Below, piece after piece: positions 9,318 through 17,536 of a stretch of DNA of 64,000 nucleotides (the first letter of the stretch is position 1; every line of letters starts with the position of its first letter). A program made the translations under genes and the position numbers. A model generated the notes under the pieces. The model made no database searches. It was not told where the DNA came from and was given only the letters and a program-made list of their open reading frames with translations. This DNA is from Methanobacteriota archaeon (GTDB lineage Archaea > Halobacteriota > Methanomicrobia > Methanomicrobiales > Methanoculleaceae). The stretch is taken from contig JAEWLJ010000023.1 of assembly GCA_023393455.1 (NCBI GenBank), positions 52,141-116,140 on the forward strand, given 5' to 3'.

Positions 9318-9446
9318 CATGAGGGGCGGGGGCAGTCATGGCGATACCGCCACGGTCCACTGCCCGGGGAGAGGCTCTGGAGAAGGGGGATGTATGGCTC
9401 ACCTCCGGGTATGGCTTTTTGTGGGTATCACCATTGGGGGGCCTAC
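9318..9446. repeat. Dispersed intergenic repeat, copy with inverted core
   Basis: The left end (AGGGGCGGGGGCAGTCATGG, near 9325) and right end (TATCACCATTGGGGGGC, near 9429) match the copy at 29463-29580 in the same orientation. The core between them (CGGTCCACTGCCCGGGGAGA, near 9357) is in the opposite orientation relative to that copy. ATGGCGATAC and GGTATCACCAT form inverted repeats at the two junctions. The rest of the 9135-9589 gap holds no gene that I can support. Confidence 0.75.
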
Positions 9447-9589
9447 GGGAGGGAGGAGCATCCCCCCTCCCCCCTCTCTGCCGACAGGCATCGGTCGCGG
9501 GCCGTTAAGCGACACCTGTGAGGGGCGCATCCGCAGGAAAGGCCACGCTTTCTAACTGCTCTTATCCCGGATGCCGGGGTCGTTGGGTG

Positions 9590-9772
9590 TTCGGCCGGCC
9601 CCGCCCGCGGACGTTCTCCGTCCGGTGCCGGGACGGAACTGAAAAGGTGATCCTCTTCCGGCCGGTCGAACTCTCGGACGGGACGGAGTATGTCACCTAC
9701 GAGGACGTCACCGAGGAGCGCCGGGCGTATGGGATGCTGATTGGCGAGATAGCGGGACTGCGAAAGAAGTAG
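9590..9772 (+). pseudogene. C-terminal fragment of a PAS domain
   Basis: The frame ending at 9772 encodes TFSVRCRDGTEKVILFRPV followed by a strand and the hallmark EDVTEER, the usual end of a PAS sensor domain. There is no upstream half of the PAS fold and no start codon better than a GTG at 9518 in unrelated sequence, and no kinase follows. This looks like the remnant of a sensor kinase. A short free-standing PAS-like peptide is the less likely alternative. Confidence 0.55.
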
Positions 9773-9818
9773 TTATCCGGCGCCCTGCATCCGCCGGAAA
9801 GATTGGTTGCCGGTTCCC

Positions 9819-11096
9819 CTACAGCGTCTCCTCGCCGTAGAGGTAGGGCCTGAGGGCCTTCGGGATCGTGACCGAGCCGTCCTCGTTCTGGTAGTTCTCG
9901 AGGATCGCCCGGATCGCACGGGAGGTCGCGATCGCGGTGCTGTTCAAGGTGTGCAGGTAGCGCTTCTCGGTGAACTCGGTCGGGTCGCGCACCTTGATGT
10001 TCAGCCTGACCGCCTGGTATGCCGTGCAGTTCGAGCAGGAGACCGCTTCGCGGTAGCGCTCCTCGCGCGGCATCCAGACCTCGAGGTCGTACTTCTTCGC
10101 GGCGACCGTCCCGATATCCCCTGTGCAGATCAGGACGACCCGATAGGGGAGGCCGAGGCGCTGGAAGACCTCCTCGGCGTTCGCGAGCAACTCCTCGTGG
10201 AGAGGCCAGGACTGCTCCGGTGTCGCGTAGATGAACTGCTCCACCTTGTGGAACTGGTGGACGCGGAAGAGCCCTTTCGTATCGAGCCCGTGCGCCCCGA
10301 TCTCGCGCCGGAAGCACGGGCTCAACCCCGCCAGCCGGAGCGGGAGACCCTTCTCCTCCAGGATCTCGCCGCTGTACATCGCGGCCATCGGGTGCTCGCT
10401 CGTCGCGATCAGGTACTCGTCCTCGTCATCGATCTTGTACATGACGTTCTCGAAGTCGGCGAGGTCGGTCACGCCCTCGTATGCGGCCCGGTTCATCATG
10501 TAGGGAGGGATGATCGGGGTGTATCCGCGCTCGACAAGAACATCCATCGTAAACCGCTGGAGCGCCATATCGAGGAGAGCGAGCCTGCCTTTCAGGAAGT
10601 AGAACCCGGCCCCGGCGATCTTTGCTGCGCGTTCGAAGTCCGCCCAGTCGTGTTCGACGGCGAGAGTGCCGTGGTTCTTCAGGTCGAATGCGGGAAGTTT
10701 CGGTTCACCCCAGCGCCGGATCTCGACGTTCTCGGTATCGTCCTTGCCGACGGGCACGCTCTCGTGGAGGATGTTCGGGAGCCGCATCAGGCGATACCGC
10801 ACCGCTCCGGTGAGCGTCTCGTGCTCCGCCTCCGCCTCCTTGATCCGTTCCGGGAGGCCTGCGGTTTCGGCGAGGAGATCTGCGATATCTCTCCCTGCCT
10901 TCCTCGCCTGGCTGATCTCGCGGGATATGACGTTTTTTCGGTTGCGCAGTTCCCCGATCGCCACGGTGAGTTCCCGTACCCTCCGGTCCATCTCCAGCAC
11001 CTCGTCGACCCAGACAAATTTCTCGGTATCTCCTCTCTTCGTGAGGTCTGCCCGGACGATCTCGGGGTGTGCACGAACGAACTTCAACTCAAGCAT
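9819..11096 (-). CDS. serS: Seryl-tRNA synthetase (bacterial-like type)
   Basis: The 425-residue protein has an N-terminal helical arm (long coiled coil about residues 28-100) that contacts the tRNA, then the class II catalytic core. The core holds the motif 2 region (CFRREIGAHGLDTKGLFRVH) and the motif 3 region (TLNSTAIATSRAIRAILENY). This is the common SerRS, not the rare zinc-dependent type of some methanogens. It charges tRNA-Ser with serine using ATP. The ATG at 11096 (MLELKFVRAHPE) is the conserved start. The open frame continues upstream only because it runs through a dispersed repeat copy. Confidence 0.96.
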   Translation of the reverse strand: MLELKFVRAHPEIVRADLTKRGDTEKFVWVDEVLEMDRRVRELTVAIGELRNRKNVISREISQARKAGRDIADLLAETAGLPERIKEAEAEHETLTGAVRYRLMRLPNILHESVPVGKDDTENVEIRRWGEPKLPAFDLKNHGTLAVEHDWADFERAAKIAGAGFYFLKGRLALLDMALQRFTMDVLVERGYTPIIPPYMMNRAAYEGVTDLADFENVMYKIDDEDEYLIATSEHPMAAMYSGEILEEKGLPLRLAGLSPCFRREIGAHGLDTKGLFRVHQFHKVEQFIYATPEQSWPLHEELLANAEEVFQRLGLPYRVVLICTGDIGTVAAKKYDLEVWMPREERYREAVSCSNCTAYQAVRLNIKVRDPTEFTEKRYLHTLNSTAIATSRAIRAILENYQNEDGSVTIPKALRPYLYGEETL

Positions 11097-11146
11097 GCTG
11101 TCTCTCTGTAATACTTTGCGACGACGGTATATGATATTCATGTTGC

Positions 11147-11240
11147 CCCTCCCCCAATGGCGGTACCCCCCGGTCCACTGCGGGGGAATAGCCCGGAAGA
11201 AACCGTACAACGGCTTCCCGTCAGCCGAAGGTCGGGCACA
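11147..11240 (+). repeat. Dispersed intergenic repeat, copy A
   Basis: The copy starts CCCCTCCCCCAATGGCGGTA and continues with GGTCCACTGCGGGGGAATAG, CCGGAAGAA, CGGCTTCCCG and GCCGAAGGTCGGG. It matches the reverse complement of the copy at 21433-21535 block by block. It lies between serS and the next gene. Confidence 0.75.
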
Positions 11241-11305
11241 GCACCCGGACTGCATCCCGCACACAAAACCTACACTTATAATTTACGGCAGGCCAATCCG
11301 TTACC

Positions 11306-11758
11306 ATGGAAAAGAACCAGAAGATTGTCCTCGCGGCCGCCGCCCTGATCACGCTCGGACTGCTCTTCATCGAGCCCATCTTCGCCCTCATCGCACTCAT
11401 CTTCGTGATCGTTCTCCTGATGAGTTTCCACATCATGGGAGATACGGCGAGCTACCCGCTTGTCATCGCGGAACTCTCGGAGAATGCGCGGGAGATCACC
11501 GTCATCAACACCGGGACTGCGAGGGCGCAGAAGATCCATGTCGCTCTCGTCCCGATCGACATCGAGTTCGAGGTCGCCTCGCTCGACCCGGACGAGAAGT
11601 TCCGGTTCAGCCTGGCGTCGATGGTCTCGGAGGCAAAAGCGGTCGTCACCTATGAGAATGCCGAAAGTCGGGAGTTCCAGCGCTCATACCCGATCACGGC
11701 GCTCGGGGCCGGGCGCGATCTTACCGAACCGCTCATCCCCATCTTCGGGCGCCGGTGA
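11306..11758 (+). CDS. Small membrane protein of unknown function
   Basis: This 150-residue protein has one long or two short hydrophobic segments in the first 45 residues, then a soluble domain rich in beta strands (EITVINTGTARAQKIHVALV). That domain resembles the immunoglobulin-like or transthyretin-like tail domains of many archaeal surface proteins. The soluble part could face either side of the membrane. A TATA box (CACTTATAATTT, near 11272-11283) about 28 bases before the ATG implies a leaderless message. I do not recognise a named family. Confidence 0.6.
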   Translation: MEKNQKIVLAAAALITLGLLFIEPIFALIALIFVIVLLMSFHIMGDTASYPLVIAELSENAREITVINTGTARAQKIHVALVPIDIEFEVASLDPDEKFRFSLASMVSEAKAVVTYENAESREFQRSYPITALGAGRDLTEPLIPIFGRR

Positions 11759-11803
11759 GGGGGGTCTCCCCCGGCATCCCGGGGCGCTATTACAGGTGAT
11801 CTC

Positions 11804-12328
11804 TCAGGAGCCGATATACTCGAGCGTCCGCGCGAGCGCGGCCGTCAGTTCCTCATCCTTCTCGGCATACTCGTAGAGCGCCCGGTAGAGCATGAAGACG
11901 AGGTCGTAACCGTAGATATCGAACGCCTCATCCGGTGCGAGCGGGGCAAGGTAGGAGTCCGTCCGGATCTCGGTGGTCGTGTACATCAACTCATGGAAGG
12001 CTCCATCTTCATCGAGGACGCAGATCTGGGCATCGACGGGCATGCTCGGGTCGTCGGGGCGGTAAGGGAGCGGGTCGCCTTTCCCGAGAACGATCATCTT
12101 CTTCCCGTAGAACTCCTGGTCGTAGAGGTCCCCTGACGCCTCCCTCTTTGCGCGCCGGAGCATCTCAAGTCCGATCTGCTTCACGACTGGCGCCGTATCG
12201 ACGGCCATCCGCGCAAGAAGGGCACCCATGCTGCCCCGGAGTTCAGAGGCCGATTCTTTCTTCTTCGCCTGCAGTTCCTCAAGAGTTTCGAGGAGGCGGG
12301 CATATCCCTCTTCGATGGTCGGATCCAT
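11804..12328 (-). CDS. Conserved hypothetical protein, 174 residues
   Basis: The protein begins with a charged helix that could form a short coiled coil (residues 1-35, LLETLEELQAKKKESASELR). A mixed domain with an acidic C-terminal half follows. There are no membrane segments, cysteine clusters or recognisable catalytic motifs. It is 50 bases upstream of the metal transporter permease on the same strand, after that operon's direction, so it is not part of it. The function is unknown. Confidence 0.55.
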   Translation of the reverse strand: MDPTIEEGYARLLETLEELQAKKKESASELRGSMGALLARMAVDTAPVVKQIGLEMLRRAKREASGDLYDQEFYGKKMIVLGKGDPLPYRPDDPSMPVDAQICVLDEDGAFHELMYTTTEIRTDSYLAPLAPDEAFDIYGYDLVFMLYRALYEYAEKDEELTAALARTLEYIGS

Positions 12329-12378
12329 TGTTCACTCACCTCTTGCGTGCGCCGGCATAAGCGCACCGGTTTGTCCCG

Positions 12379-13194
12379 CTAATCGTCCTGCCGGAGGCGT
12401 TCAACCCCGAGAGCGCCCGCATACGCGAGCGTGCTCACGAGGATGATCGTCGCGCCCGAGGGGACGTTCGCGATGTAGGAGAGCCCTATCCCCATCAGGG
12501 TGAAGGCGATGCCGAGGGCCACGGCGAGGAGCATCATGCTCCAAAGCCGGGTGGTGTAGAGGCGGCTGATCGCTGCCGGGAGCGTCAGGAGCGCGATCAC
12601 CAGGATGATCCCCACCACCCGGATCAGCATCACCACGGTGAGCGCAATCAGCACGAGGAGGAGGAGCGAGAGCCGCTCGACCGGGAGATTCATGACCTTC
12701 GCGTAGTCCGGGTCGAACGTGACCGCCTGGAACTCCTGGTAGAGGAGAGCCACGACGGCGACGATGATGGCAACGAGCACCCCCATCAACAGGATGTCTC
12801 CCCGCGGCACGAGGAGGATGTTCCCGAAGAGGTAGGAGAAGAGGTCGGGGGCGAATCCCGGTGTCAGGTAGACGAAGAGGATCCCGATGGCCATCCCCGC
12901 CGCCCAGACCGCGCCGATGATGGTGTCCATCTGCTGCCGGGCCCGGAGCTGGAGCGTGCCCATCCCGAGCGCCGTCGCCACGGTGAAGGCGGCGGCGCCG
13001 AGGAGCGGGTCTATCCCGAGGAAGTAGCCAAGCCCGATCCCCCCGAAGGCCGCGTGAGAGATGCCGCCGCTGACCGAGACCATCCGCCGCACCACGACGT
13101 AGGTGCCGATGATGCCGCAGGCCACGCTCGCGAGCACCCCGGCGATGAGGGCGTTCCTGAAGAACTCGAACCCGAGCACCTCGAACATCCTCAC
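12379..13194 (-). CDS. Metal (zinc/manganese-type) ABC transporter permease
   Basis: This 271-residue ZnuB/MntB-type permease has about eight hydrophobic segments and the family block GISHAAFGGIGLGYFLG near residue 40. It forms the membrane channel with the ATPase and binding protein encoded just upstream. The GTG at 13194 overlaps the ATPase stop (GTGA), and an ATG two codons inside is the alternative start. It is last in the regulator - binding protein - ATPase - permease operon. Whether the ion is zinc or manganese cannot be read from the permease. Confidence 0.9.
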   Translation of the reverse strand: MRMFEVLGFEFFRNALIAGVLASVACGIIGTYVVVRRMVSVSGGISHAAFGGIGLGYFLGIDPLLGAAAFTVATALGMGTLQLRARQQMDTIIGAVWAAGMAIGILFVYLTPGFAPDLFSYLFGNILLVPRGDILLMGVLVAIIVAVVALLYQEFQAVTFDPDYAKVMNLPVERLSLLLLVLIALTVVMLIRVVGIILVIALLTLPAAISRLYTTRLWSMMLLAVALGIAFTLMGIGLSYIANVPSGATIILVSTLAYAGALGVERLRQDD

Positions 13195-13958
13195 TCCTCC
13201 TCTGCGTGCTCGGAGAGGACCCGGTGCGGAACACCGTGGGCGATGAGATCGACCGGGCAGTGGTATGCGGCTTCAAGCATATCCGGCGTGATCTCGTTCG
13301 TGTCGTGCGTGTAGAGGCGCCTGTTCAAGCAGGCGATCCGGGTCACGTGCTCCGGGATCACCCCGATGTCGTGGGTCACGAGGACGATCGCCATCCGTTC
13401 GCGGAGGCTGTCGAGGATACTGTAGAACTGCGCCGCCGTCGGGGCGTCAACGTAGACCGTCGGTTCGTCGAGGAGCAGCACCTTCGGGTCGCCGACGAGC
13501 GCCCGGGCAATGATCGCGCGCTGCTGCTCTCCGCCGGAGAGATCCCGGATCTGCCGGTCGGCGAGATCGGCGATGCCCATCATCCTGAGCGCTTCCTCCG
13601 TCCGGGCATGGTCTTCGGCCCCGTAACGCCGTGGGATTCGGGTGATGTGGCCGAGGCGGCCGGAAAGGATCATCTCCCGCACGGTGATGGGATACTCGAA
13701 GTCGAACGTCCGGAACTGGGGGACGTAACCGAGTTCCTTCCTCGCCGCCGACCCCGTCCCGCCGAGGATCCTGACCGTGCCGCGGGAGGGTTGGAGGAGG
13801 CCGAGGATCACCCTTAGAAGTGTCGTCTTCCCGCCGCCGTTCGGCCCGATGATCGCGTAGAAGTCGTCCGGGTAGACGGCGAGGCTCACGTCTTCGAGGA
13901 CGGTATGGCCGCGCAGCCTGACCCGGACATCCTCGACCTCGATCACGGGGGCGGTCAT
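13191..13958 (-). CDS. Metal ABC transporter ATP-binding protein
   Basis: This 255-residue ABC ATPase has Walker A (GPNGGGKTTLL, about residue 38), the signature LSGGEQQRA and Walker B (KVLLLDEPT), then the switch histidine in LVTHDIG. A ZnuC/MntA-type assignment follows from the neighbours. It energises import through the adjacent permease. It overlaps the binding-protein gene by four bases (TCAT at 13955-13958) and the permease by four. Confidence 0.93.
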   Translation of the reverse strand: MTAPVIEVEDVRVRLRGHTVLEDVSLAVYPDDFYAIIGPNGGGKTTLLRVILGLLQPSRGTVRILGGTGSAARKELGYVPQFRTFDFEYPITVREMILSGRLGHITRIPRRYGAEDHARTEEALRMMGIADLADRQIRDLSGGEQQRAIIARALVGDPKVLLLDEPTVYVDAPTAAQFYSILDSLRERMAIVLVTHDIGVIPEHVTRIACLNRRLYTHDTNEITPDMLEAAYHCPVDLIAHGVPHRVLSEHAEEE

Positions 13959-14857
13959 GGCCTGCCGCTCTCCGCAAATGCCGAAGCCACGTGCTGCATG
14001 TTCGCGAGGTAGTCCTTCGCGAGCGGGCTCACCGTCACCACGGTCCCACCGACCGCGTCCGCGATCACCTCAGCATTCCGGGTGGAGTGCTCGGGCGACG
14101 CGAATATCACCTTTATCTTCTCCTCCTCCGCCTGCTTGATGAGGTGCTCCAGCCTCTGCGGCGAGGGCTCCTTTCCCTCGCTCTCGATCGGCACTTCAGC
14201 AAAGCCGTAGTCCCGGGCGAGGTAGGCCCACGACGAGTGGTAGACCATGACCGTTTTCACTCCCGATGCGGCGAGCGCACCGGTGATCTCGGCGTCGAGG
14301 GCGTCGAGTTCCCCGAGGTAGGCATCGGCGTTCCGACGGTAGTCTTCGGCGTTCTCCGGATCGACCGCTATGAGCCCTTCGCGGATCTCCTCGACCATGA
14401 CCTTCGCGTTTCTTGGGGACGTCCAGATGTGGGGGTCGGCTCCCCCGTGTTCGCCGTCGCCGGCCCTGATCAGGTCGACGCCGCGCGAACAGTCGACGAC
14501 CAGCATCTCCGGGTTCAGGGCGGCGATCTTCTCCTGCCAGGCGAGTTCGAACTCGATCCCCGAACCGACCACGGCATACATATCCGCCTCCGCGACGTCG
14601 GCAAGGACTCCCGGCGGGGGTTCGTAGGTGTGCGGGTCGGCTCCCGGCGGAACCAGCAGGATCACCCGGACGTGGTCGCCTCCCACCCTTTCTACGAACT
14701 CCTGTTCGGGCGGTATCGTGACCGCGACAACGACTTCCCCGTCATCCTGCCGGTCGGTGCCGGTGCATCCCGCCGTGGCTGCCGCCAGCAAAAGGACCGT
14801 GAATACGGCTGCGACGAGAGATAGAGTGGCGATATTCCTGTTGACTTTCATCCCCAT
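13955..14857 (-). CDS. Metal ABC transporter substrate-binding lipoprotein
   Basis: This 300-residue member of cluster A-I (ZnuA/MntC) has a signal peptide ending in a lipobox-like AATAGC, so it is probably lipid-anchored outside the membrane. The metal-ligand regions are visible: GADPHTYEPPPG, GGADPHIWTSPRN, VMVYHSSWAYLA and an SPEHSTRNAEV segment. The histidine-rich loop of classical ZnuA is short (GDGEHGGADPH). The first ATG (14857) and a second at 14851 are both possible. It lies 28 bases after the DtxR-like regulator gene and is co-transcribed with it or driven from the gap. Confidence 0.9.
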   Translation of the reverse strand: MGMKVNRNIATLSLVAAVFTVLLLAAATAGCTGTDRQDDGEVVVAVTIPPEQEFVERVGGDHVRVILLVPPGADPHTYEPPPGVLADVAEADMYAVVGSGIEFELAWQEKIAALNPEMLVVDCSRGVDLIRAGDGEHGGADPHIWTSPRNAKVMVEEIREGLIAVDPENAEDYRRNADAYLGELDALDAEITGALAASGVKTVMVYHSSWAYLARDYGFAEVPIESEGKEPSPQRLEHLIKQAEEEKIKVIFASPEHSTRNAEVIADAVGGTVVTVSPLAKDYLANMQHVASAFAESGRP

Positions 14858-14871
14858 CGTTCTCCACTCGG

Positions 14872-14894
14872 AATTTGGTAGTTATCTAAATTTC
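14872..14894. promoter_or_regulatory. Imperfect inverted repeat, candidate DtxR/MntR operator
   Basis: AATTTGGTAGTTATCTAAAT reads as an imperfect, AT-rich dyad in the 28-base gap before the binding-protein gene and overlaps the regulator stop codon. Its place between regulator and transport genes is suggestive, but the symmetry is weak. Confidence 0.3.
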
Positions 14895-15344
14895 CCTCGC
14901 ACCGGGAGGTGTTCCGCCGGGAGAGCCGCAACAGCGGTGATCATGCTCGATCTCCCCGCAGACGCTCATCATCGGGTGCCCGAGCGATGTGCACATCCTG
15001 TCGGTGAGATCCTTTGAGAAGCACTGCTCGATCTTCCCTGCTTCCCTGCAGGCCTCTTCAGGCTCGAGCCCGTGACGGCTGAGCACCAGGGCGACGAGCC
15101 GGTGGCGGCGGATCAGGAACCGGGCGTACTCGGCACCGGTTGGCGTGAGCCTCACCCCGTGGTAGGGCGTATGCTTGATGTATCCCGCTTTTGCAATCTC
15201 CGTGAGTGCTTTCGTCACCGTCGAGGGCGCGACGGAGAAGTGGGCGGCGATCTCGGTCGTTTTCACGAGATTGTCCTGCGCATGGATGTATTTGAGGTAT
15301 TCCGCCTTCTTCGAGGAGAGTTCCTGGCCGGTGATCCCCTGCAT
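14886..15344 (-). CDS. DtxR/MntR-family metal-dependent transcriptional regulator
   Basis: This 152-residue protein has a winged helix-turn-helix (about residues 10-70, VAPSTVTKALTEIAKAGYI) followed by the metal-binding and dimerisation segment (RHRLVALVLSRHGLEPEEAC...EIEQCFSKDLTDRM). The C-terminal SH3-like domain of DtxR is absent, as in the short MntR type. The C-terminal tail carries His and Cys residues (EIEHDHRCC) that may bind metal. It is the first gene of the metal-uptake operon, so autoregulation of uptake by the imported metal is likely. Confidence 0.88.
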   Translation of the reverse strand: MQGITGQELSSKKAEYLKYIHAQDNLVKTTEIAAHFSVAPSTVTKALTEIAKAGYIKHTPYHGVRLTPTGAEYARFLIRRHRLVALVLSRHGLEPEEACREAGKIEQCFSKDLTDRMCTSLGHPMMSVCGEIEHDHRCCGSPGGTPPGAREI

Positions 15345-15387
15345 GGGAAGAGGATATGTCCTGGCGGAAGAAAAAGTTTCGCCGGGG

Positions 15388-16599
15388 CTAAACCTTCTCG
15401 TCGTCGGAGATCAGTTTGGCGGTGACGTAGTGCCGATGGTTCCCGGTTATCACCGCTCGTCCGGCAAACCCGAACGGCAGGTCCTCTTTTATGACGACGT
15501 TGAGGTAGCAGGGGTTCCGGCAGACGGTCGATCCCGGCGCGTTCTTCTCGGTCGCGACGATCGCCGTCTCCCGCCCGATCCAGCGCTCGTTGTAGGAGTC
15601 GTAGACCCGGTTTGCTTCGGCGAGCAGCGTCCGGGAGCGATCTTTGCGTATCCGCTCGGGGAGGTCTTTTAAGGCCGCGGCGGGCGTTCCGGGCCGCCGG
15701 GAGTAGCGGGTGATGTTCACCTTCACGAACGCCGCCCTCCGGAGGAGTTCGAGCGTCTGTGAAAACTCTTCGTCCGTCTCTCCGGGAAACCCGGTGATAA
15801 AGTCGGAGGAGATCATCATATCTGGATAACGCTCCCGGAACGCATCGACGATCCGGAGAACGTCGGCGGCAGTGTAGCCGCGTTGCATCCGCTCGAGGAC
15901 GGTATCGGAGCCTGACTGGACGGGGAGGTGGAGGAATCGGAAGATCTTCTTGCTCTCGTAGGCGTCGACGAGGGGCTCAAGGATCCCGAGCACCGTGGCC
16001 GGGTGCATCATCCCCGGCCTGACGGCGAACCTCCCGGGGATCTCTGCTATCTCTTGCAGAAGATCGGGGAGCGACTCGCCCCGGTCAAGCCCCCATGCGG
16101 CCACGTCCTGCCCGGTCAGCTGGATCTCGCAGGCGCCTGAGGTGACGAGAGCCCGGACGGCGTCGGCGATCGCTTCGCGCGGTGCGCTTATCAGCCGCCC
16201 CCGGGCGAGCCGGGTGATGCAGTAACTGCACCGGCCGACGCATCCGCTCGCCACCTGCACCACGCCGGTTGCCCCCGGCCCCCGGGTGCCGACGCTGCCG
16301 GCACGTTCGTGGATCTCGTCCGGGCGGATGACGTGCGGCGTGCAGACCGAACGAATCTTATCCAGCTGGACGACCGGCATGCATCCGGTCACGTAGAGGT
16401 CGCGGTCGGCGAAGAGAGCGAGGCGCCGGAGCATCTTTCGTTCGGTCGCGCCGATCACCGTGCAGGTGTTGACGATGACGGCGTCCGCCTCTTCCGGGTG
16501 TTCGGTCATGGTGCAGCCGAGCCCGTCCAGTATCGCCGCGAGCCTCTGTGTGTCGGCATGGTTGTAGGTGCACCCGTAGGTCTCGATGTAGACCCGTCT
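15388..16599 (-). CDS. tRNA methylthiotransferase (MiaB/MtaB/CDKAL1 family), start codon damaged
   Basis: This radical SAM enzyme adds a methylthio group to t6A37 of tRNA (archaeal CDKAL1-like branch). The N-terminal UPF0004 domain has its cluster cysteines in YIETYGCTYN, NTCTV and GCMPV. The radical SAM motif is CVGRCSYC, and a TRAM domain ends the protein (GRAVITGN). The first ATG in frame (16509) would lose the essential first cysteine, while conserved coding continues upstream to about 16599. No ATG, GTG or TTG lies between there and an in-frame stop. One missing base at 16599/16600 would restore ATG seven bases after GAGGGA. See the finding. Confidence 0.88.
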   Translation of the reverse strand, partial: RRVYIETYGCTYNHADTQRLAAILDGLGCTMTEHPEEADAVIVNTCTVIGATERKMLRRLALFADRDLYVTGCMPVVQLDKIRSVCTPHVIRPDEIHERAGSVGTRGPGATGVVQVASGCVGRCSYCITRLARGRLISAPREAIADAVRALVTSGACEIQLTGQDVAAWGLDRGESLPDLLQEIAEIPGRFAVRPGMMHPATVLGILEPLVDAYESKKIFRFLHLPVQSGSDTVLERMQRGYTAADVLRIVDAFRERYPDMMISSDFITGFPGETDEEFSQTLELLRRAAFVKVNITRYSRRPGTPAAALKDLPERIRKDRSRTLLAEANRVYDSYNERWIGRETAIVATEKNAPGSTVCRNPCYLNVVIKEDLPFGFAGRAVITGNHRHYVTAKLISDDEKV

Positions 16600-16739
16600 A
16601 TCCTGCAGTCCCTCAAACGTGATGGCGATCGACTCCCCCTGCGCGCGGTCGGTGGCCGGCCCGGGTTCCCGGCGGTCCGGTCACCCCTATCGGTCGGAGG
16701 ATAGTTTCCTCCTCTTTCGACCGGATTCGTGACGAGCAC

Positions 16740-16750
16740 AATACTTAAAC
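16740..16750 (+). promoter_or_regulatory. TATA box of the NAD biosynthesis operon
   Basis: AATACTTAAAC lies about 30 bases before the nadX ATG, the usual archaeal spacing, so the message is nearly leaderless. Confidence 0.55.
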
Positions 16751-16775
16751 GCTGACATTACAACTTCTTTATTCG

Positions 16776-17534
16776 ATGATTAAAATAGGGTTGCTAGGAT
16801 GCGGCAACGTCGGGCATATCATCGCCACACACGCCGAGAGCATCCAGGTCACCGCCGTCTTCGATATCATCCCCGGGCGGGCGGAGACACTCGCGGCACT
16901 CTGCCATGCCCGGCCCTACACGGACTTCGACGCCTTCATGCAAGAGGACTTCTCGATCGTCGTGGAAGCCGCCTCGGTCGACGCCGTCAGGATATATAGC
17001 GAAGCGGTCCTCCGGTCGGGGCGAGACATCGCCGTGCTCTCCGCGGGAGCTCTCGCGGACGACGAGTTCCGCGAGCACCTCATCGAGGTCGCACGGGAGA
17101 TGGGAAAGAAGATCCGCATCCCGAGCGGCGCCATCGTCGGACTCGACAACCTCAAGGTCGGCCAGATCTCGCCGCCGACGCAACTCCTTCTGCGGACGAC
17201 GAAACCTCCCGCGTCGCTCGGGATGACCGCCGAAGCTCCGACCGAGATATTTAAGGGGCTGGCACACGAGTGTATAAAACAATACCCTAAAAACATCAAC
17301 GTCGCGGTAGCGCTGGGACTCGCTGCCGGCAGGGACGCCGACGTGGAACTCTGGGTCGACCCTGTGGCGGAGAGGAACATCCACGAGTTATTCGTCGAGG
17401 GAGACTTCGGGGACATCTACGTCCGGGTCAGGAACGTCCCGAGCCCCGGTAACCCGGCGACGAGTTACATGGCAGCTCTCTCCATACTGACGCTCTTAAA
17501 GAACCTCGAGAACCCCCTGGTGGTTGGTACGTAA
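16776..17534 (+). CDS. nadX: L-aspartate dehydrogenase
   Basis: This 252-residue enzyme oxidises L-aspartate to iminoaspartate with NAD(P), the first step of oxygen-independent NAD synthesis. It starts with a Rossmann nucleotide site (GLLGCGNVGHIIA). The second domain carries the conserved SGAIVGLDNLKVG stretch and the KNINVAVALGLAAG block with the catalytic-region histidine (NIHEL) after it. Two bases separate it from nadA. Its product is unstable, so tight coupling with NadA makes sense. Confidence 0.94.
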   Translation: MIKIGLLGCGNVGHIIATHAESIQVTAVFDIIPGRAETLAALCHARPYTDFDAFMQEDFSIVVEAASVDAVRIYSEAVLRSGRDIAVLSAGALADDEFREHLIEVAREMGKKIRIPSGAIVGLDNLKVGQISPPTQLLLRTTKPPASLGMTAEAPTEIFKGLAHECIKQYPKNINVAVALGLAAGRDADVELWVDPVAERNIHELFVEGDFGDIYVRVRNVPSPGNPATSYMAALSILTLLKNLENPLVVGT

Positions 17535-17536
17535 CA

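Noticed and set aside
9819..11264. A 56-residue N-terminal extension of SerS
   Set aside because: The extension is just an open frame through the dispersed repeat at 11147-11240. The family start is at 11096.
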